This document shows, one piece after another, positions 24,069 through 36,594 of a stretch of 64,000 nucleotides of DNA (position 1 is its first letter; every line of letters begins with the position of its first letter). Origin of the DNA: Macrotis lagotis (lineage: Eukaryota; Chordata; Mammalia; Peramelemorphia; Peramelidae); contig NC_133663.1 in the NCBI RefSeq assembly GCF_037893015.1, forward strand, positions 138,204,507 to 138,268,506, in the 5' to 3' direction. Position numbers and translations under genes: made by a program. The notes under the pieces are model-generated. The model was not told the DNA's origin. It searched no databases and saw only the letters and a list, made by a program, of their open reading frames with translations.

Positions 24069-25042
24069 ATGTCTTTCTTGCTCCTGTTTGATCTCCAAAT
24101 TTTCTATTTAGCTCTGGTATTTTCATCAGGAAATTTTGTTAAATGTCCATCTTTTTCCCCTGGAAGAGAAGGCTCAGCTTTGCTGGGTAGTGGATTCTTG
24201 GCTGTATTCCATGCTCCCTTGCTTTTTGAAATATCTCATTCCAGGACCTTTGATCCCTGAATGTTGATGCAGCCAGGTCGTGTGTAATCCTTACATTGCT
24301 TCCTTGGTATCTAAATTGTTTCTTTCTAGCTGCTTGCAGGATTTTCTCTTTTATCTGATAGTTCTGGAATTTGCCAACAATATTATTTAGTGTTTGCATT
24401 TTAGAATCTCTTTCCAAAGGGGATCAATGCATTCTTTCAATAAATATTTTTTCCTTTAGTTCCATGAAATCAGGGCAGTTTTCCAGCACAAAGTCCTGGC
24501 TTTTTTGTTCTAGTCAATGGTTTCAGGAAGATCTATAATTCTCTGGTTGTCCCTTCTCAATATATTATTGAGGTTAGTGGCTTTTTCTGATGAGGTATTT
24601 CAAATTTTCTTCTATTTTTTTTTGAATTTTTAGTTTTGCTTAACAAACTCTTTCTGTCTCATTATGTCATTAGTTTCCACAGACTCTATTCTTTTATTTT
24701 AGAGAAGAATTTTCTTCATTTACCTTTTGCAACTCCTTTTCCAATTGGTCAATGCTATTTTTGTGTTTTCCATTTGACCAATTGAGGTTTTGAGAGAATT
24801 ATTTTCTTTTTGCCTTTGTCTAGTTGTAGTTTCCAAGAATTTGTTTTCTTGTTGCAAGGTGTTATTTGTCTCTCCCAAATTTTCCAAATGATTTTTAAAT
24901 CCCTTCCTTATTTCTTCAAGGAAATGTTTCTGAACTGGAAACCAGATCAACTTCTCCTCAGATGTTCTAGGTCTCTCTGAGTTAGGGTCTTTCCCTTCTA
25001 GGAATTTTTCTATGGACCCTCCTTCTTCTGGTCTTTCTTCAT
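24069..25042 (-). pseudogene. L1 ORF1 relic (copy C)
   Basis: The frame begins at an ATG on the minus strand near 25,042 (M-K-K-D-Q) and soon meets stops. A coiled-coil segment (24,720-24,950) reads KHFLEEIRKGFKNHLENLG and more heptads. The RNA-binding C-terminal half (24,139-24,417) reads SKMQTLNNIVGKFQNYQIKE, then KILQAARKKQFRYQG, typical of the L1 ORF1p C-terminal domain. At least two disruptions separate these parts. Confidence 0.88.
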
Positions 25043-25748
25043 TTTCCTAAGATCTTGTGCTGGGGAGGGGCTGGTTCACAGAGGTTTTGGTGTTGAGATC
25101 CCCCAGAGACTATACTCACTGGGTTTATTAACTTCAAGTGGGCTGGCCAGTTGACTGTGTTGGTTGCTTTCTCTGGAGTGTCTGTGACCTTGATTTGAGG
25201 TCCTCTCCCTTGGCCTGGAGGTGGATGGTTGTAGCTGCTGAATACTTTTATCTTTGTACAGTAGTGCATTTTGTCCTAGGGCAAGGTAATTGCTCTTCCT
25301 ATTCACATCTGAGGGAGTTCTGGTGTGTACACCTGATCCTGGGGCAGAGGTGGGCTATAATTGTGTTAGTCCTGGGAAGAGACTTCAGCTGAAATGAAGG
25401 TATGGAATCTGAGTTCCTCCAGACTAGAGGAACCCAGGGTTCAATGTGTGCAACTTTTCTGCACTGAAGGTCACCCTCCAGCCCTATCAGCAAGCTCTAG
25501 TCCATCAACTCCACAACCAATGTTCTGCTCCCTAGTTCGTCCACTTCCCCATAGCCTATCAGGGCAGTCCCACTCTCAGGCTCTTGCCTTGCTGTTAGGC
25601 TCTCAGGGTCTCCTCTTGCCTCTGATCAGGTTAGTCCTGCTTGCAGGTTCTCACCATTTCCTGTGCTCCCAGCAGAGTCTGCCCACTGTGCTTGGGCTCA
25701 TGATCCTGGAAGATAAACCTTGCAGTAGATGTTCTTTTCCTAGCTTCT

Positions 25749-25908
25749 CAATTGGAATAACCATATGATTAGTTAGTTTTCTTATTTATGTGATCAATTA
25801 TGTTGATAGTCTTCCTGATATTGAATCTAGATTCAGCATCAGGAAGACTATCAATATAATTGACTATATCAATAAGAAAACTAACTAATCATATGGTTAT
25901 CCCAATTG
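25749..25908. repeat. large palindrome, 80-bp arms, no spacer
   Basis: The sequence from 25,749 to 25,828 is the reverse complement of 25,829-25,908 with no indels and about 8 mismatches in 80 (seven transitions, one transversion). The centre is TCTAGA at 25,826-25,831. Both arms are the same piece of L1 ORF2 (the VSIDADKA region). The right arm continues as a sense L1 fragment; the left arm stops where the 5' UTR of L1 copy C begins. It could extrude as a cruciform or hairpin. Confidence 0.93.
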
Positions 25909-26115
25909 ATACTGAAAAAGCTTTTGATAAAATGCAACACCCATTTCTATTTTTAAAAAAAATCATTGAAGAACATTGGAATACAAGGAATTTTCTTTAA
26001 AATATCTAAAACTATCAATAAATATTATATGTAATATGGATATTAGAAGCATTCCCAATGAGTTCAGGAAGGACAGAACGATGTCGATTATAACCACTAT
26101 ATTCTAATATTGTGA
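25829..26115 (+). mobile_element. short sense L1 ORF2 fragment
   Basis: Plus-strand L1 RT text: ATATGGTTATCCCAATTGAT, ACTGAAAAAGCTTTTGATAA, AATGCAACACCCATTTCTAT and a diverged GCATTCCCAATGAGTTCAGG. This is motif A onwards, lost before motif C. Its first 80 bp form the right arm of the palindrome. Confidence 0.85.
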
Positions 26116-26798
26116 TAGAAAATTTTGTTTTAGCCATAAGAAGGCCAAGTGATTGCCTAATCCTTTCTTGGCTTTTAGCTGGCTCAGTTGATTCTGAGAA
26201 ACCTAGAAACCAAAGGTGGAGGGAAGTTCAAACATTTTTATTATGAATTTAAATAAACAGCAATCACAGAGAGGATGTATGCATAGGCAATTCATATGGA
26301 ACTAAAATTATAGGGACAGCTTTTGTGCATAAGGGTAAAGAAATAAGGAACTTTCCAATTGTTTAAGGATGTCTTATTGTTATCAAAAAGTCATCCAATT
26401 AAAACATTCCAAGGTTTGGGGGAGAAGGAGAAGTTGTGATATCTGTCACTAAGAGTTTTGGCTATTGCAACATTTTTAGAGATAAAGAAAGAGTAGCTAA
26501 GGGCCAGGGACTAGTTGTAGTGATTTTACAATATGGAATCACTTTGGTTACCTTGATATTTATACTTTTTCCTGACTCTCCTCTTTCCTGCACAGTTTTT
26601 TCAGTTGCTTAATATTGCCTGCCCCATAAAATATTTGTGTCTAAGGTTCTGCCATTCTCACTTTTCTTCTTTTTTTCTTTTCTTCTTTCCCTATACTCAC
26701 ATCCTTGAATTCAAGTAAACTATGAAGGGCAACTCCAAAATATCTAATTTTGAACATCTGTTGGAATTCCAGGAAGGTATTAACAATTGTCTGATAAG

Positions 26799-26801
<3 letters not shown>
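26116..26801. other. intergenic DNA, no gene seen
   Basis: No recognised repeat or coding frame. It is slightly GC-richer than its surroundings at 26,400-26,540. A retroviral LTR fragment was considered, but no paired terminal repeats or primer site are visible. Confidence 0.4.

Positions 26802-26880
<79 letters not shown>
26802..26880. repeat. (TA)n microsatellite, interrupted
   Basis: About 39 TA units with GTATATATATACATA in the middle, then AAAGAGAGAG. The ORFs across it are artefacts. Confidence 0.97.
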
Positions 26881-26881
<1 letters not shown>

Positions 26882-27428
26882 AAGAGAGAGATAGAGACAT
26901 ATATCTATTTTCTTAATAGACATAATTAGTCCCTCCACCCCTCCAAAAAACAAAAAAAACAAAATCATTCCATGAATATGTGGCATTAATGAATAAGAAT
27001 GTCCCCATCTGTTTATGAAGGGACAAGGAACTCAGCTGAAAAGATGGCAGAGAAAATATCCTTACTTTATCCACTGCCTCCTTAGGAGAGTAGAAGTAAT
27101 TTAGGACTTAAAGGTTGCAAAACCCAGAATCATCACTGGTTTATTTTGTAATTTATTAGGAAAATAACAATTAGATGATTCTACAGAGTAAATAACAAGC
27201 ACATGTCATAATCATTATAAATTACCATGAAGTACATAAATGAAGAGTCCCAAGCAATGGACCAAAAATGAATTAAGTATCACAATAAAATATTAAGCCC
27301 AAAGAAACTATCTTTCTCCCCCCCAAATTCTCCCTTTAATTGTTCTTCTATTGATGGCCCACCATTTTTCTAGTCTCACATGTTTATAATCTTGACATTA
27401 TCCTTGACTCCACACTATCCACTAACCA

Positions 27429-27485
27429 ACACACACACACTCAACCTACACACACACACACACACACACACATACACACACACAT
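27429..27485. repeat. (CA)n microsatellite, interrupted
   Basis: CA repeats broken by CTCAACCTA and by CATA. Confidence 0.97.
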
Positions 27486-27519
27486 AAAATGTCACATATA
27501 ACTATTATATGTGAAATTT

Positions 27520-28735
27520 TGCCACTTCTAACCATTCATCCAAATTCCCTTTTATTTCATACCCTCATTACCTCTTAGGAGGATGATTGCAATATCTTTC
27601 AAATTGACCACATATTCCATTCGTAACAGTCATTTTCTCTAAAAAGTTCCTGCAAGTGGTACTGCAGTCTCTACTTGAATCTATACATTTGTCCATTAGA
27701 GTTCATGTGCTCCTTAAGTATGTTTTCTTCTATAGTAAAATTACACAAAATAAAGTTACACTTTCCATTGATTATAAGTATTTGTAAGAAAGTATGCTTC
27801 ATGTTTAAGAATTTTGTGAAAGAATATGTTTTGTTCTTATTAAATGCTTTTCCTTTCAAATAAACATATCTTTTGTCTATCTGTTAAAGGAAAATATATT
27901 ATTAAGATTTATGAGATACATTTTTAAAGTATGCAGAGCCAGAAAGTACACTTAATATGACATAGTCATTCTCTTGAGTATCTCCTTTATGAGTTGGGAT
28001 GTGCTAGTGGGTATACATAATCGATTTCCCAGTCATTACCTTCATATATCTCTCAAATATATTCCTTTCTGTTCTCTGAAATAGCCACCAATTAATTTAG
28101 CTTCTTACCACCTCATCATCTTTTATTTGGACTATAAAATAGTATTATATTTGTTTCAGTCCCTCTAGACTGCTTTCAGTTTCATTCCTTTATAAGTTGT
28201 CCACAACCAGTTCCCCAAATAAACTTAAGATATAAGACTGATGATGTCAATTCAAAAACAATTAGAAACTCTTCATTATGCATTAATTGAGTTTTTAACC
28301 TCCCTCTTGTGATTCTTACTTTCCTCCAGTCTTATTTCATATTAATTTTCCTTTTTTAATTCCACATAATAACAAATTTAAGCTAGTAATTTCCTGAGCT
28401 TGTTGTTCCATCTTCTGCCTGCATTCACACAAATTATTTGTGCTTCAAACAAACTACATCTTTCTTTGCTTTTCATCAATGTTATTTTCCTTCAAAGTAC
28501 AATTCAAGCACTACTTTCTTCATGAAGTGTACTTGGATTCCTCCTGCTAACCCGATTGCTTACATACCATTTATGTTTTTTCTTTCATTGTTTTATTTGC
28601 ATTTCATATAATCCTTATAAATTACCGAGAAGGAAGAGACATTTACTCTTTTGACTCCCTAGTGCCTGATGCAATGTCCTACACGTGGAGATCATTTAAT
28701 GTTATTAAACTAATTGACTTGACACTTTGTAAAAT
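27520..28735 (+). mobile_element. L2 LINE 3' end, sense, diverged
   Basis: Starts in the region coding LITSRLDYCNS (here TCATTACCTCTTAGGAGGAT, then GATTGCAATATC). It continues through TACAATTCAAGCACTACTTT and TGTACTTGGATTCCTCC. It ends with the L2 3' UTR signature TTTTGACTCCCTAGTGCCTG, CAATGTCCTACACGTGGAGA, TCATTTAATGTTATTAAACT. The middle (27,700-28,050) is poorly conserved and could include other sequence. Confidence 0.7.
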
Positions 28736-29614
28736 ATTCCTAGATTGATTAATTGAGGTTATTTCTTTATATTAATGTGAAAAACAATTCTAAGAAAATA
28801 AAAATACATAAACTGTAATACTAACTCAATAATTATATTAATCATTTATTTTAATAATCATAATCATATTGCCTCCTTTGGAACAATGTACAATCCAACT
28901 TCCTTGAATAGGAAGTATTCTATCATTTTTGTGTTGACAATTATACTAAAACATAACCATTTGTATCTTGGGATGATCCCATAGGCTTTAGGGTATGACA
29001 GTTAAACTTATGTGTGGTAGAAGCTCTGCAGGAGTAAAAAGTATTCCTCATTCCAACCCCTTTCCACCCAACCAACTTTCATCAAACCTCAAATCTCTGC
29101 ACTAATTCCTGACTTTTACAAGGTTTTTACTGTCATTTTATCTTCATGGTTCTCTACATGTATATTTAAGCAGGAAAGTGAATTATGCTATAAAAAATCA
29201 GATACTTGGAAAGGAATATGCCATTAAGGGAGTTCTACCTAACAAAAAAAAAGTTCTTTGTGTTCAAGCAGCACTATTAGATAATACCTGGATTTTTTGT
29301 GTTTGCAATTAGATCAGAGTGAAAAATTTCAATTTCTAATATTATACAAAATGGTAACTTAGATCTAATCCCAAACCTAATGTGCCTAATAATTGTCAGA
29401 GAAGCAAATAATTTATTTTTACTATATTGCTTTAACATAAATAATTTAGAAAAAGAATTACACCAAGATAATATGAATACCCATCTGTTCAAATATATTT
29501 TAAATCCCAAATATACATAAAAAATTAAAACAGTAAATTGAAATCAACAAGGGAGTCAGTTTGTTAATCACTAGTTGGCTTCCAAAATCGAAATGAATCA
29601 TATTATTTCCATCT
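28736..29614. other. intergenic DNA, no gene seen
   Basis: AT-rich. The minus frame 29,277-29,510 has no recognised motif. Confidence 0.45.
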
Positions 29615-29800
29615 TCATAGAAACAGCAAGGCATAGGGGAAAGAGGAATGACACAGGAATCAAGTAAGAACTGGATTTAAATATTAACTCTGAAAAATAC
29701 TTCCTGTGGAAAATGAAGCAAGTCTAATCTCTCAGAATATTAGATGACTCAGTAAAACTAAGTTCCAGATGCAATGATGACCTTCACATTCAGAAGAGAT
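29615..29800 (+). mobile_element. MIR-type SINE relic
   Basis: Sense MIR wording: AGCAAGGCATAGGGGAAAGA, GGAATCAAGTAAGAACTGGA, TTTAAATATTAACTCTGAAA, then TTCCTGTGGAAAATGAAGCA. It ends in AGTCTAATCTCTCAGAATAT. It is diverged but in the expected order. Confidence 0.65.
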
Positions 29801-30289
29801 GAAGTTACCGATCTAAATTTGCATTGTTTTCTTTTTGTTACAGGTAGAATTCTTATCCACTGTAGACATAAAATACTATAAGACTATTTAAATATAAGAT
29901 ATTTTAACTAATTATTGACTTTTTTAAAAATGGACATTATGTGGAAAGTAGAAAGTCAACCTCAAAACTAGGACAAATATCACTCTAATGCATATTGACT
30001 CTCTGATCATAAGCAGATCAGTTAATCTGTCAGTGTTCTAGTTCAGGGGTATCAGATTCTAAGGAATTTGGGATTTACTATTCAATACATAAGAATCCCT
30101 AGGAGCACATATTGACTTAGGATAGAATAGTATAGTATGTGACTTTTATATAGAGTAATTCTATCAGTGTATTATTGCAATTTTATTTAATTTGCTTAAG
30201 CATTTACCAATTACATAATTATCTGGTTCATGTGAATAGCTAGAAACCATAAGTCTAAATCTTGTAGATTTTACATAGCTTATATATGT

Positions 30290-30711
30290 CACCTTCTGTC
30301 CATTCACTCTATTCACCATTTTAGTCCATTCTCTCATTACTTCTCATATAGACTAATGCAATAGCCTTTCTTGTTTTATATTTCTTAAACTCCAAACCAT
30401 CCTCCACTCATCTGACAAAAGTAATTTTTGAAAATGTAAACCTTATCATTTCAATAAACTATACTGGTCCCATTTTAACTCAATAAAGATATATAAAGTA
30501 CTTTGACATTTGATACAATTTATAACTTGACACTTTACTACCTTTCTAGGTTCTTACACTATTCATCTATCTACAATCCCTGAAGTTCAACTAATCTAAT
30601 CTTTTTTGCAGATACATGAAACTGAATCTCCTATCAATTTGCATTAGGGTCCCCTATACCAAGAATGATCTCTCTTTTCATGTCTGCCCCTTAAAAGTTC
30701 CATCATAGGTT
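30290..30711 (+). mobile_element. L2 LINE fragment, sense
   Basis: Begins at the LITS-x-D-x-CNS region (TCTCATTACTTCTCATATAG, ACTAATGCAATAGCC). It passes CCATCCTCCACTCATCTGAC and CAATAAACTATACTGGTCCC, and runs into GACACTTTACTACCTTTCTA. It is interrupted at its 3' end by a SINE insertion at 30,712. The preceding 29,801-30,289 shows nothing recognisable. Confidence 0.72.
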
Positions 30712-31012
30712 ATGATGTTTGTCCTTTATTCTCAAAGAAGACCATGACATCAGGGAGGTGTTGCCATAACTAGCACATGAATTGGATTTGATGGGGGGGG
30801 GGGGGGCTGTGCTAAATCACTAATCTCACTTTCTCATCCAGAGACATCTGGGTCTACTGACCAGATAAGAATCAGATGACTGGAAATGGCCCTGGATCTG
30901 AGGCAATCAGGGTTAAGCAACTTGCCCATGGTTACACAGCTTGTAAGTGGCATCTGAGGCTGAATTTGAACTCCTAGTGTTCTATCTTTTGCATGATCTA
31001 ACTTCCCATAGA
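30712..31012 (-). mobile_element. long marsupial SINE, antisense
   Basis: Plus-strand reading starts with the reversed tail (TATGATGTTTGTCCTTTATT, CTCAAAGAAGACCATGACAT). It passes a 16-base poly-G run near 30,792-30,807, then GAGACATCTGGGTCTACTGA. It ends in the reversed head AATCAGGGTTAAGCAACTTG, CACAGCTTGTAAGTGGCATC, GAATTTGAACTCCTAGTG. Same family as 15,195 (sense) and 33,988. Confidence 0.85.
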
Positions 31013-31544
31013 TCCATCAGATTGTAGTACTATAGGGACAGAGGGAGAAAATGTACTAGACATGAAAGATCATGAAGTGATTTTGACTTACTTGATAATT
31101 TAGTTATAATTAAAGGGAGTGTAGTTTGGGGGAAAGTATTAATGGTTCAAGAAGTGGTTTTGATTTATATGATACTTCAGGAGCTCATGAGGATTATATG
31201 TACATAGTGGGTAGTTGAAAAGAGCATGTGGTATAAATTGACTATTATTTGATGTAATTTATGAATCTTGAGAGTATATTTCTAATGGGACACAAGATGG
31301 GTGTGTACTTGGACAGTGACTATGGGATAATGTTGCCTATCAGTTAATCAGTCAATCAACTCTTGATAATTATGCTTCTATAAGGACAGATAAAAAAAGT
31401 ATATATTGACAGAAGAGTTGTGACAGAGTTAAAACAATAAAGACATGAAAAGAAGGATTATACTAGGAGAAGGCTAGGCACTAAAGGATAAATAAGGCCA
31501 TCACTACATGAGGAAGCAGAAAGACACATTTTAGAAGATAGAAA
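31013..31544. other. intergenic DNA, no gene seen
   Basis: A/G-rich and unassigned. The 5' end of the following L1 may extend into it. Confidence 0.4.
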
Positions 31545-32113
31545 GCATGAAGGGTGTGAATGGAGAGTAAATCCTATACACAACAGATCTGGCCCAAAGA
31601 GAGAATAACATACATTTCCCATTGAGATTAAAAATTTATCCTACCTACAGAGAACTGGGGGTGGGGAGAAGGAACCAATAAAAGGGAGAACAAAAGTAAA
31701 AGTAAAAGAAAAGTTAAAATTGAAAAGAAAAGTTAAAGAGGAAAGGGAACAAAACATTGATGAGAATGGATAACGGGAAAGGAAGGATAAAAGTTTAAAT
31801 GGATGAAGATATCATGGAAGTAAATACAGAATTAATAACTGAGAATATAAATGTGAATGAGATGAACTCTCCCATAAAAAAGCAGATAGCACAATAGATA
31901 AAGAAGTAGAATATTACAATACATTGTTTACAAGAAACACATTTGAAGTAGAGAGATATAACCAGGTAAGATTGGAACAAAATATATTATGATTCAGCAA
32001 AAGTCATGGGTAAGAATCCTGATCTCAGGCAGAGCAAAAACAAAAACTAATCTCATTAAAAAGGATAAGGAATGATACAACACTTTCTTAAAAGCACCAT
32101 ACACAATGAAGTA

Positions 32114-32229
<116 letters not shown>

Positions 32230-32263
32230 ATCTGAATTACAGGGAGACAGCAAAACTCTAATA

Positions 32264-32461
32264 GTGGGGGACTTCAACCTCACTCTCTCAGAATTAGTTA
32301 AATATGAGAACAAAATGAACAAGAAGGAAGTAAAGATTGTAAATAGAATTTTAGAACACATATGTATGATAGATCCTTGTAGACAACTGAATGAGGATAG
32401 TAAGGTGTATGCCTTTATTTCTGTAATACATGCATCTATACCAAAACTGTCCATGTACTAG
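32264..32461 (+). pseudogene. L1 ORF2 endonuclease relic (copy E)
   Basis: Open for 65 codons: the GDFNLTLSEL catalytic-loop region, then MNKKEVKIVNRILEHICMID and VIHASIPKLSMY. It retains the GDFN motif. It is the longest coding piece of this copy together with 33,321-33,527 ([20 protein letters not shown], the RT palm entry). Confidence 0.85.
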
Positions 32462-33987
32462 GATATAAAAACCTTACCATCAAATGTAGGAAAGCAGAAA
32501 TATTAAATATTTTCTGATGAAATAAAAATTACATGTAATAAAGATTATGGAAAGAAAAACCAAAATTAACTGGAAATGAAATGACCTAATTTTAAAGAAT
32601 GAATGAATCAAAAATCATAGAAATAATCAGCCATTTCATCCAAGATATAAACAACATTAATACATTATACCAAAATTTATAGAATGCAGCCATAGCAATT
32701 TTTAGGGGGGATTTTAAATCTCTAAATGTTTATATGAATAAAATAGAGAAAAAGAAGAGCAAAGAATTGGACATGAAACTGAAAAAGCTAGAAAAAAGAG
32801 AAAATTATAAACACCCAATTAAATACCAAATGAGAAATTATGCTAATTGAAAAAATCGATATAATCAAAATTAATAAAATCATTGAATTAATAAGTAAAA
32901 TGAAGAGTTGTTTTTATCAAAAAAATAAAGTAGATAAACCTTATTAAACCTAATTTTAAAAAATGAAAGAAGAAAACCAAATTGCCAGTACCAAAAATGA
33001 AAAGGGCGAACTCACAAAGGAGTAAGAAATTAAAGTCATAATTCAGAAGTACTTTATTGAACTGTATGCCAACAAATTTGATAATGAAAGTGAAATGGAT
33101 GAATATTTATGTAAATGTGACATACCCAGTTTAATAGAAGAGGAAATAAAATACATAACCCCGTTTCAGGAAAAAAAATTAAAGAAAACATCAAGAAACT
33201 CCATAAGAAAAAAAAAAATTTCTAGGCCCAAATGAATTTACAAGAGAATCCTACAAAACATTTAAAGAACAATTAATTTCAATTTCATATTAACTATTTT
33301 TAAAAATAGAAGAAAGAATTTTGCCAAGTATCTTTTATGACACCAATATGGTACTGATATCTAAATCATTAAGAGTCAAAATGGATAAAGAAAATTATAG
33401 ACCAGTCTTCCTAATTAGCATTAATGCAAACATTTTAAATAAAACTTTAGCAAAGAAATTTCAACTGTTTATTACTGGAATAATACTCCATGATCAGAAA
33501 GGATTTATGTCAGGTATTCAGGAATAGTTCCATATTAAGAAAAGAATATAATTGTTTCAATAGAAAATGAAAAGACTTTGGCAAAATACAACAGCCATTC
33601 CTATTAAAAACTCTAGAAAATAGGAATAAATAGGATTTTGCTTATAATGATAAGCAATATCTATCTATCTAAAGTGATCAACAAGCATTATATGTAACAT
33701 GAATAAACTTAGAACATTTCTACTTGGATCAGTGATGAAACATGGATTCCTATTATCACTAATATTATTCAATATCAAAGCAGGAATGTTCACTTCAGAA
33801 ATGAGAGGAAAAAGAAAGTGAAGGAATTAGAATTGCCATTGAGGAATCAAAACTTTCACTTTTTGCAGCAAATATGATGGTATACTTAATTCTAGAAAAT
33901 CAATTAAAAACAACTTGAAACAATTAACACTTTAGCAAAGTAGCAGGATATAAAATAAACACAAATTATCAGAATTTCTCTTTATGA

Positions 33988-34268
33988 TGATGCTTGTCCT
34001 TTTTGAAGAAGACCATGACATTATGGAGATGATTCCATGTGAATCAGAGTTAATTGAAGAGGTGCTGTGCTAAGGCACAAGTTTCAGTTTCTCCTCTGGA
34101 GCCATCTGGATCCATTAGGCTGGGAGATGGTCCTGGATGAGAGGGAATCAGGGCTAAGTGACTTATCTAAGGTCACACAGTAAGTGTCAAGTGTCTGAGG
34201 CCGAATTCCAACTCCCTTCCTCTTGACTCCAAGGCCAGTACACTATCCACTGTGCCACCTAGCTGCTG
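33988..34268 (-). mobile_element. long marsupial SINE, antisense, inside L1 copy E
   Basis: Reversed tail ATGCTTGTCCTTTTTGAAGA and GACCATGACATTATGGAGAT, then TGGAGCCATCTGGATCCATT, then the reversed head GGGCTAAGTGACTTATCTAA, CACTATCCACTGTGCCACCT. Flanked by TTTCTCTTTATGA (33,975-33,987) and TTTCTATTTATGA (34,269-34,281), a 13-bp target-site duplication with one mismatch. It inserted after the L1. Confidence 0.9.
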
Positions 34269-36369
34269 TTTCTATTTATGAACAATAAAGGCCAAGAACA
34301 AGAGACAGAAAAAGAAATTCTATTTAAAGTAACTGTAGACAACAAAAATATTTTGGAATCCACCTGACAAGAGAAACGCTGAATCTATATGAACACAATT
34401 ACAAAATACTTTTTTGCACAAATAAGTTCAGATCTAAATAATGTTAATTACTCATGGTTAGACCAAACTAATACCATAAAAATGACAACTTTACCTAAAT
34501 TATATAACTTATTCAGTTCCATACCAAACTACCAAAAAACAATAATACAGGGCTAGAAACAATAGTAGTAAAATACATCTGGAGTCACAAAAGCTCGATA
34601 ATATAAAGGGGATTGATGAAATTACAATGCAATGGAAGGTAGCCTACCTATACCAGATCTAAAAGTATATTAAAAAGTTACAGTCATCAAAACTCCTTGT
34701 ACTGGTTAAGAAACATTGGAATGTCCCAGTAGATTATAGTTAGTACAAAAGAAACAGTAGTAAATGATTATAGTAATCTATGGTTTGATAACCCCAAAGG
34801 CACTAGCTTCTTGACAAAAACTGCTGGGAAAACTGGAAAATAGTATGGCAAAAACTGGGCATAGACCTATATCTTATTCTCTATTCTAAGATTAGATCAA
34901 AATGGCTTCAAGATTTAGACATAAAGGTGATACATAGATCAATGAAAAGAACAAGAAATACAATATCTGTCACATATATGGAGAGGGAAGAAATTTACAA
35001 CCACACAAGAAATAAAGAACAATATAAATTGCAAAATGGATGATTTTGACCACATTAAATTAAAAAGATTTTGTATAAATAAAGCCATTTCAACAAAGAT
35101 TAGAAGGAATGCAGAAAGCTGAGAAACAACGTTCACATGTAATGTTTCTGTTAAAAGAATCGTTTCTAAAACACATAGAGCACTGAATCAAATTTATAAG
35201 ATTACAAGTCATTCCCCAATTGATAAATGGTCAAAGGATATGAAGAGAGAGTTTTCAGATGAAGAAATCAATGCTATTTATAGTCATAAGAAAATCCAAA
35301 TCATTACTGATTAGAGAAATATGCAAATTAAAACACTCTGAGGTAGTAACTCACAACTATTAGATTGGTTAACTTGACAAAAACAGGAAAAATGATCAAC
35401 TTTAGAGAGGATAGTAAAATTGGGGCATTAAGGCATTGTTGGTGGAATTTTGAATTTATCCAGACATTCTGGTTTGTACTTTGAATCTATGTCCAAAGGG
35501 CAATACAACTCTTCATACTCTGATTCAGCAATGCAATATTAGGTCTACATGCTAAAGAAGAAAAGTAAATAATGGGAAAGGTCTCAAGTTGGAAAATATT
35601 TAAACAATTATTTTTGAAGTGGCAAAGCCTTGGAAATTGAGGTGATGTTGGGAATGATTGAACAATGAATGATATATGACTATTATGGATTAATACATTG
35701 TTCTATAAGATTGTTCTCTAAATTGTTTTATAAGAAATCACGCAGTCAGATTTTAGAGAAGCATGTAAAGACTTGCATGAACTAATGCTTAGTGAAGTGA
35801 ACAGAACCAAGAGAACATTGTATACATTTAGAAGAATATTGTGAGATTATGAACTACCAGGGATGCAGCTACTATCAGCAGTCCAGAGTGTCAGGATATT
35901 CCTAAGAGATCTATTATGGATAGTGTTATCCTCATCCAGAAAATAAACAATGGAGTTGGGAATACAGAGCAAAGTATACTATGAACTTTTTAAAAATTAC
36001 TTTTATATTTTTCCTTTTTTTCTTATTTTTTTTCTTTCCCTTTAGTTCTAAGTGCTCTTTCACAACATGACTAATATGAAACTATGTTAAACAGGATTTT
36101 ACTTTCAAAACTTTTATCACATTTTTTGCCACCATGGGGAAAGGGGGCAGAAGTAAGGGTGTTAGAAAAATGTAGAACGCATAAATTTTCAAATGGATGA
36201 ATGTTGAAAACTACCTTTTAATTGGAAAAATTAAAAAAAATTTCAATAAAAAAAAGTTCCATGATTTTTTAAGATTTAATTCAAATATTACATTTTATAA
36301 AATATATTTTTGGCTCCCCCATTTGCTAAAGACCATTTAAGGTTACCTTTTTTCTGAATGCACATATGT

Positions 36370-36420
36370 GTGTACATATATATATATATGCCTATATATA
36401 CATGTATATGTATGTATATG

Positions 36421-36453
<33 letters not shown>
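36370..36453. repeat. TA/TG then (CA)n microsatellite
   Basis: A TA/TG-rich stretch ends in about 15 uninterrupted CA units (36,423-36,453). Frames on both strands cross it and are artefacts. Confidence 0.95.
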
Positions 36454-36457
<4 letters not shown>

Positions 36458-36594
36458 CTAACAATTTAGGGAGACATCTACTCAAAGCATTTGGATTTCC
36501 CCAGGAGAATGGACTGATAAGAACAAGTAATTCCACTAAATATGAAGGCACTAAAGCAGGCAAAGTGGAGCATTTAGAACTTGGTCAGACATAG

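Larger units (their letters stand above)
19300..25748 (-). mobile_element. near full-length L1 (copy C), minus strand
   Basis: Runs from the 3' UTR (19,300-19,650) through ORF2 (about 19,650-23,300), a T/C-rich inter-ORF segment (23,330-24,050), ORF1 (about 24,060-25,042) and a GC-richer 5' UTR (25,043-25,748). Catalytic signatures survive piecemeal, but all frames are broken by stops and indels, so it cannot be mobile. It abuts a plus L1 relic at its 3' side and an L1-derived palindrome at its 5' side. The 5' UTR ends earlier than that of the copy at 44,990-54,803. Confidence 0.93.

Noticed and set aside
25138-25768. Plus-strand frames of 84 and 124 codons with a hydrophobic, leucine-rich product
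   Set aside because: They are antisense reads of the GC-richer 5' UTR of L1 copy C; the homologous part of copy G does not keep them.
26116-26800. Possible solo LTR of an endogenous retrovirus
   Set aside because: No TG...CA ends, no matching second LTR, no target-site duplication and no retroviral coding text.
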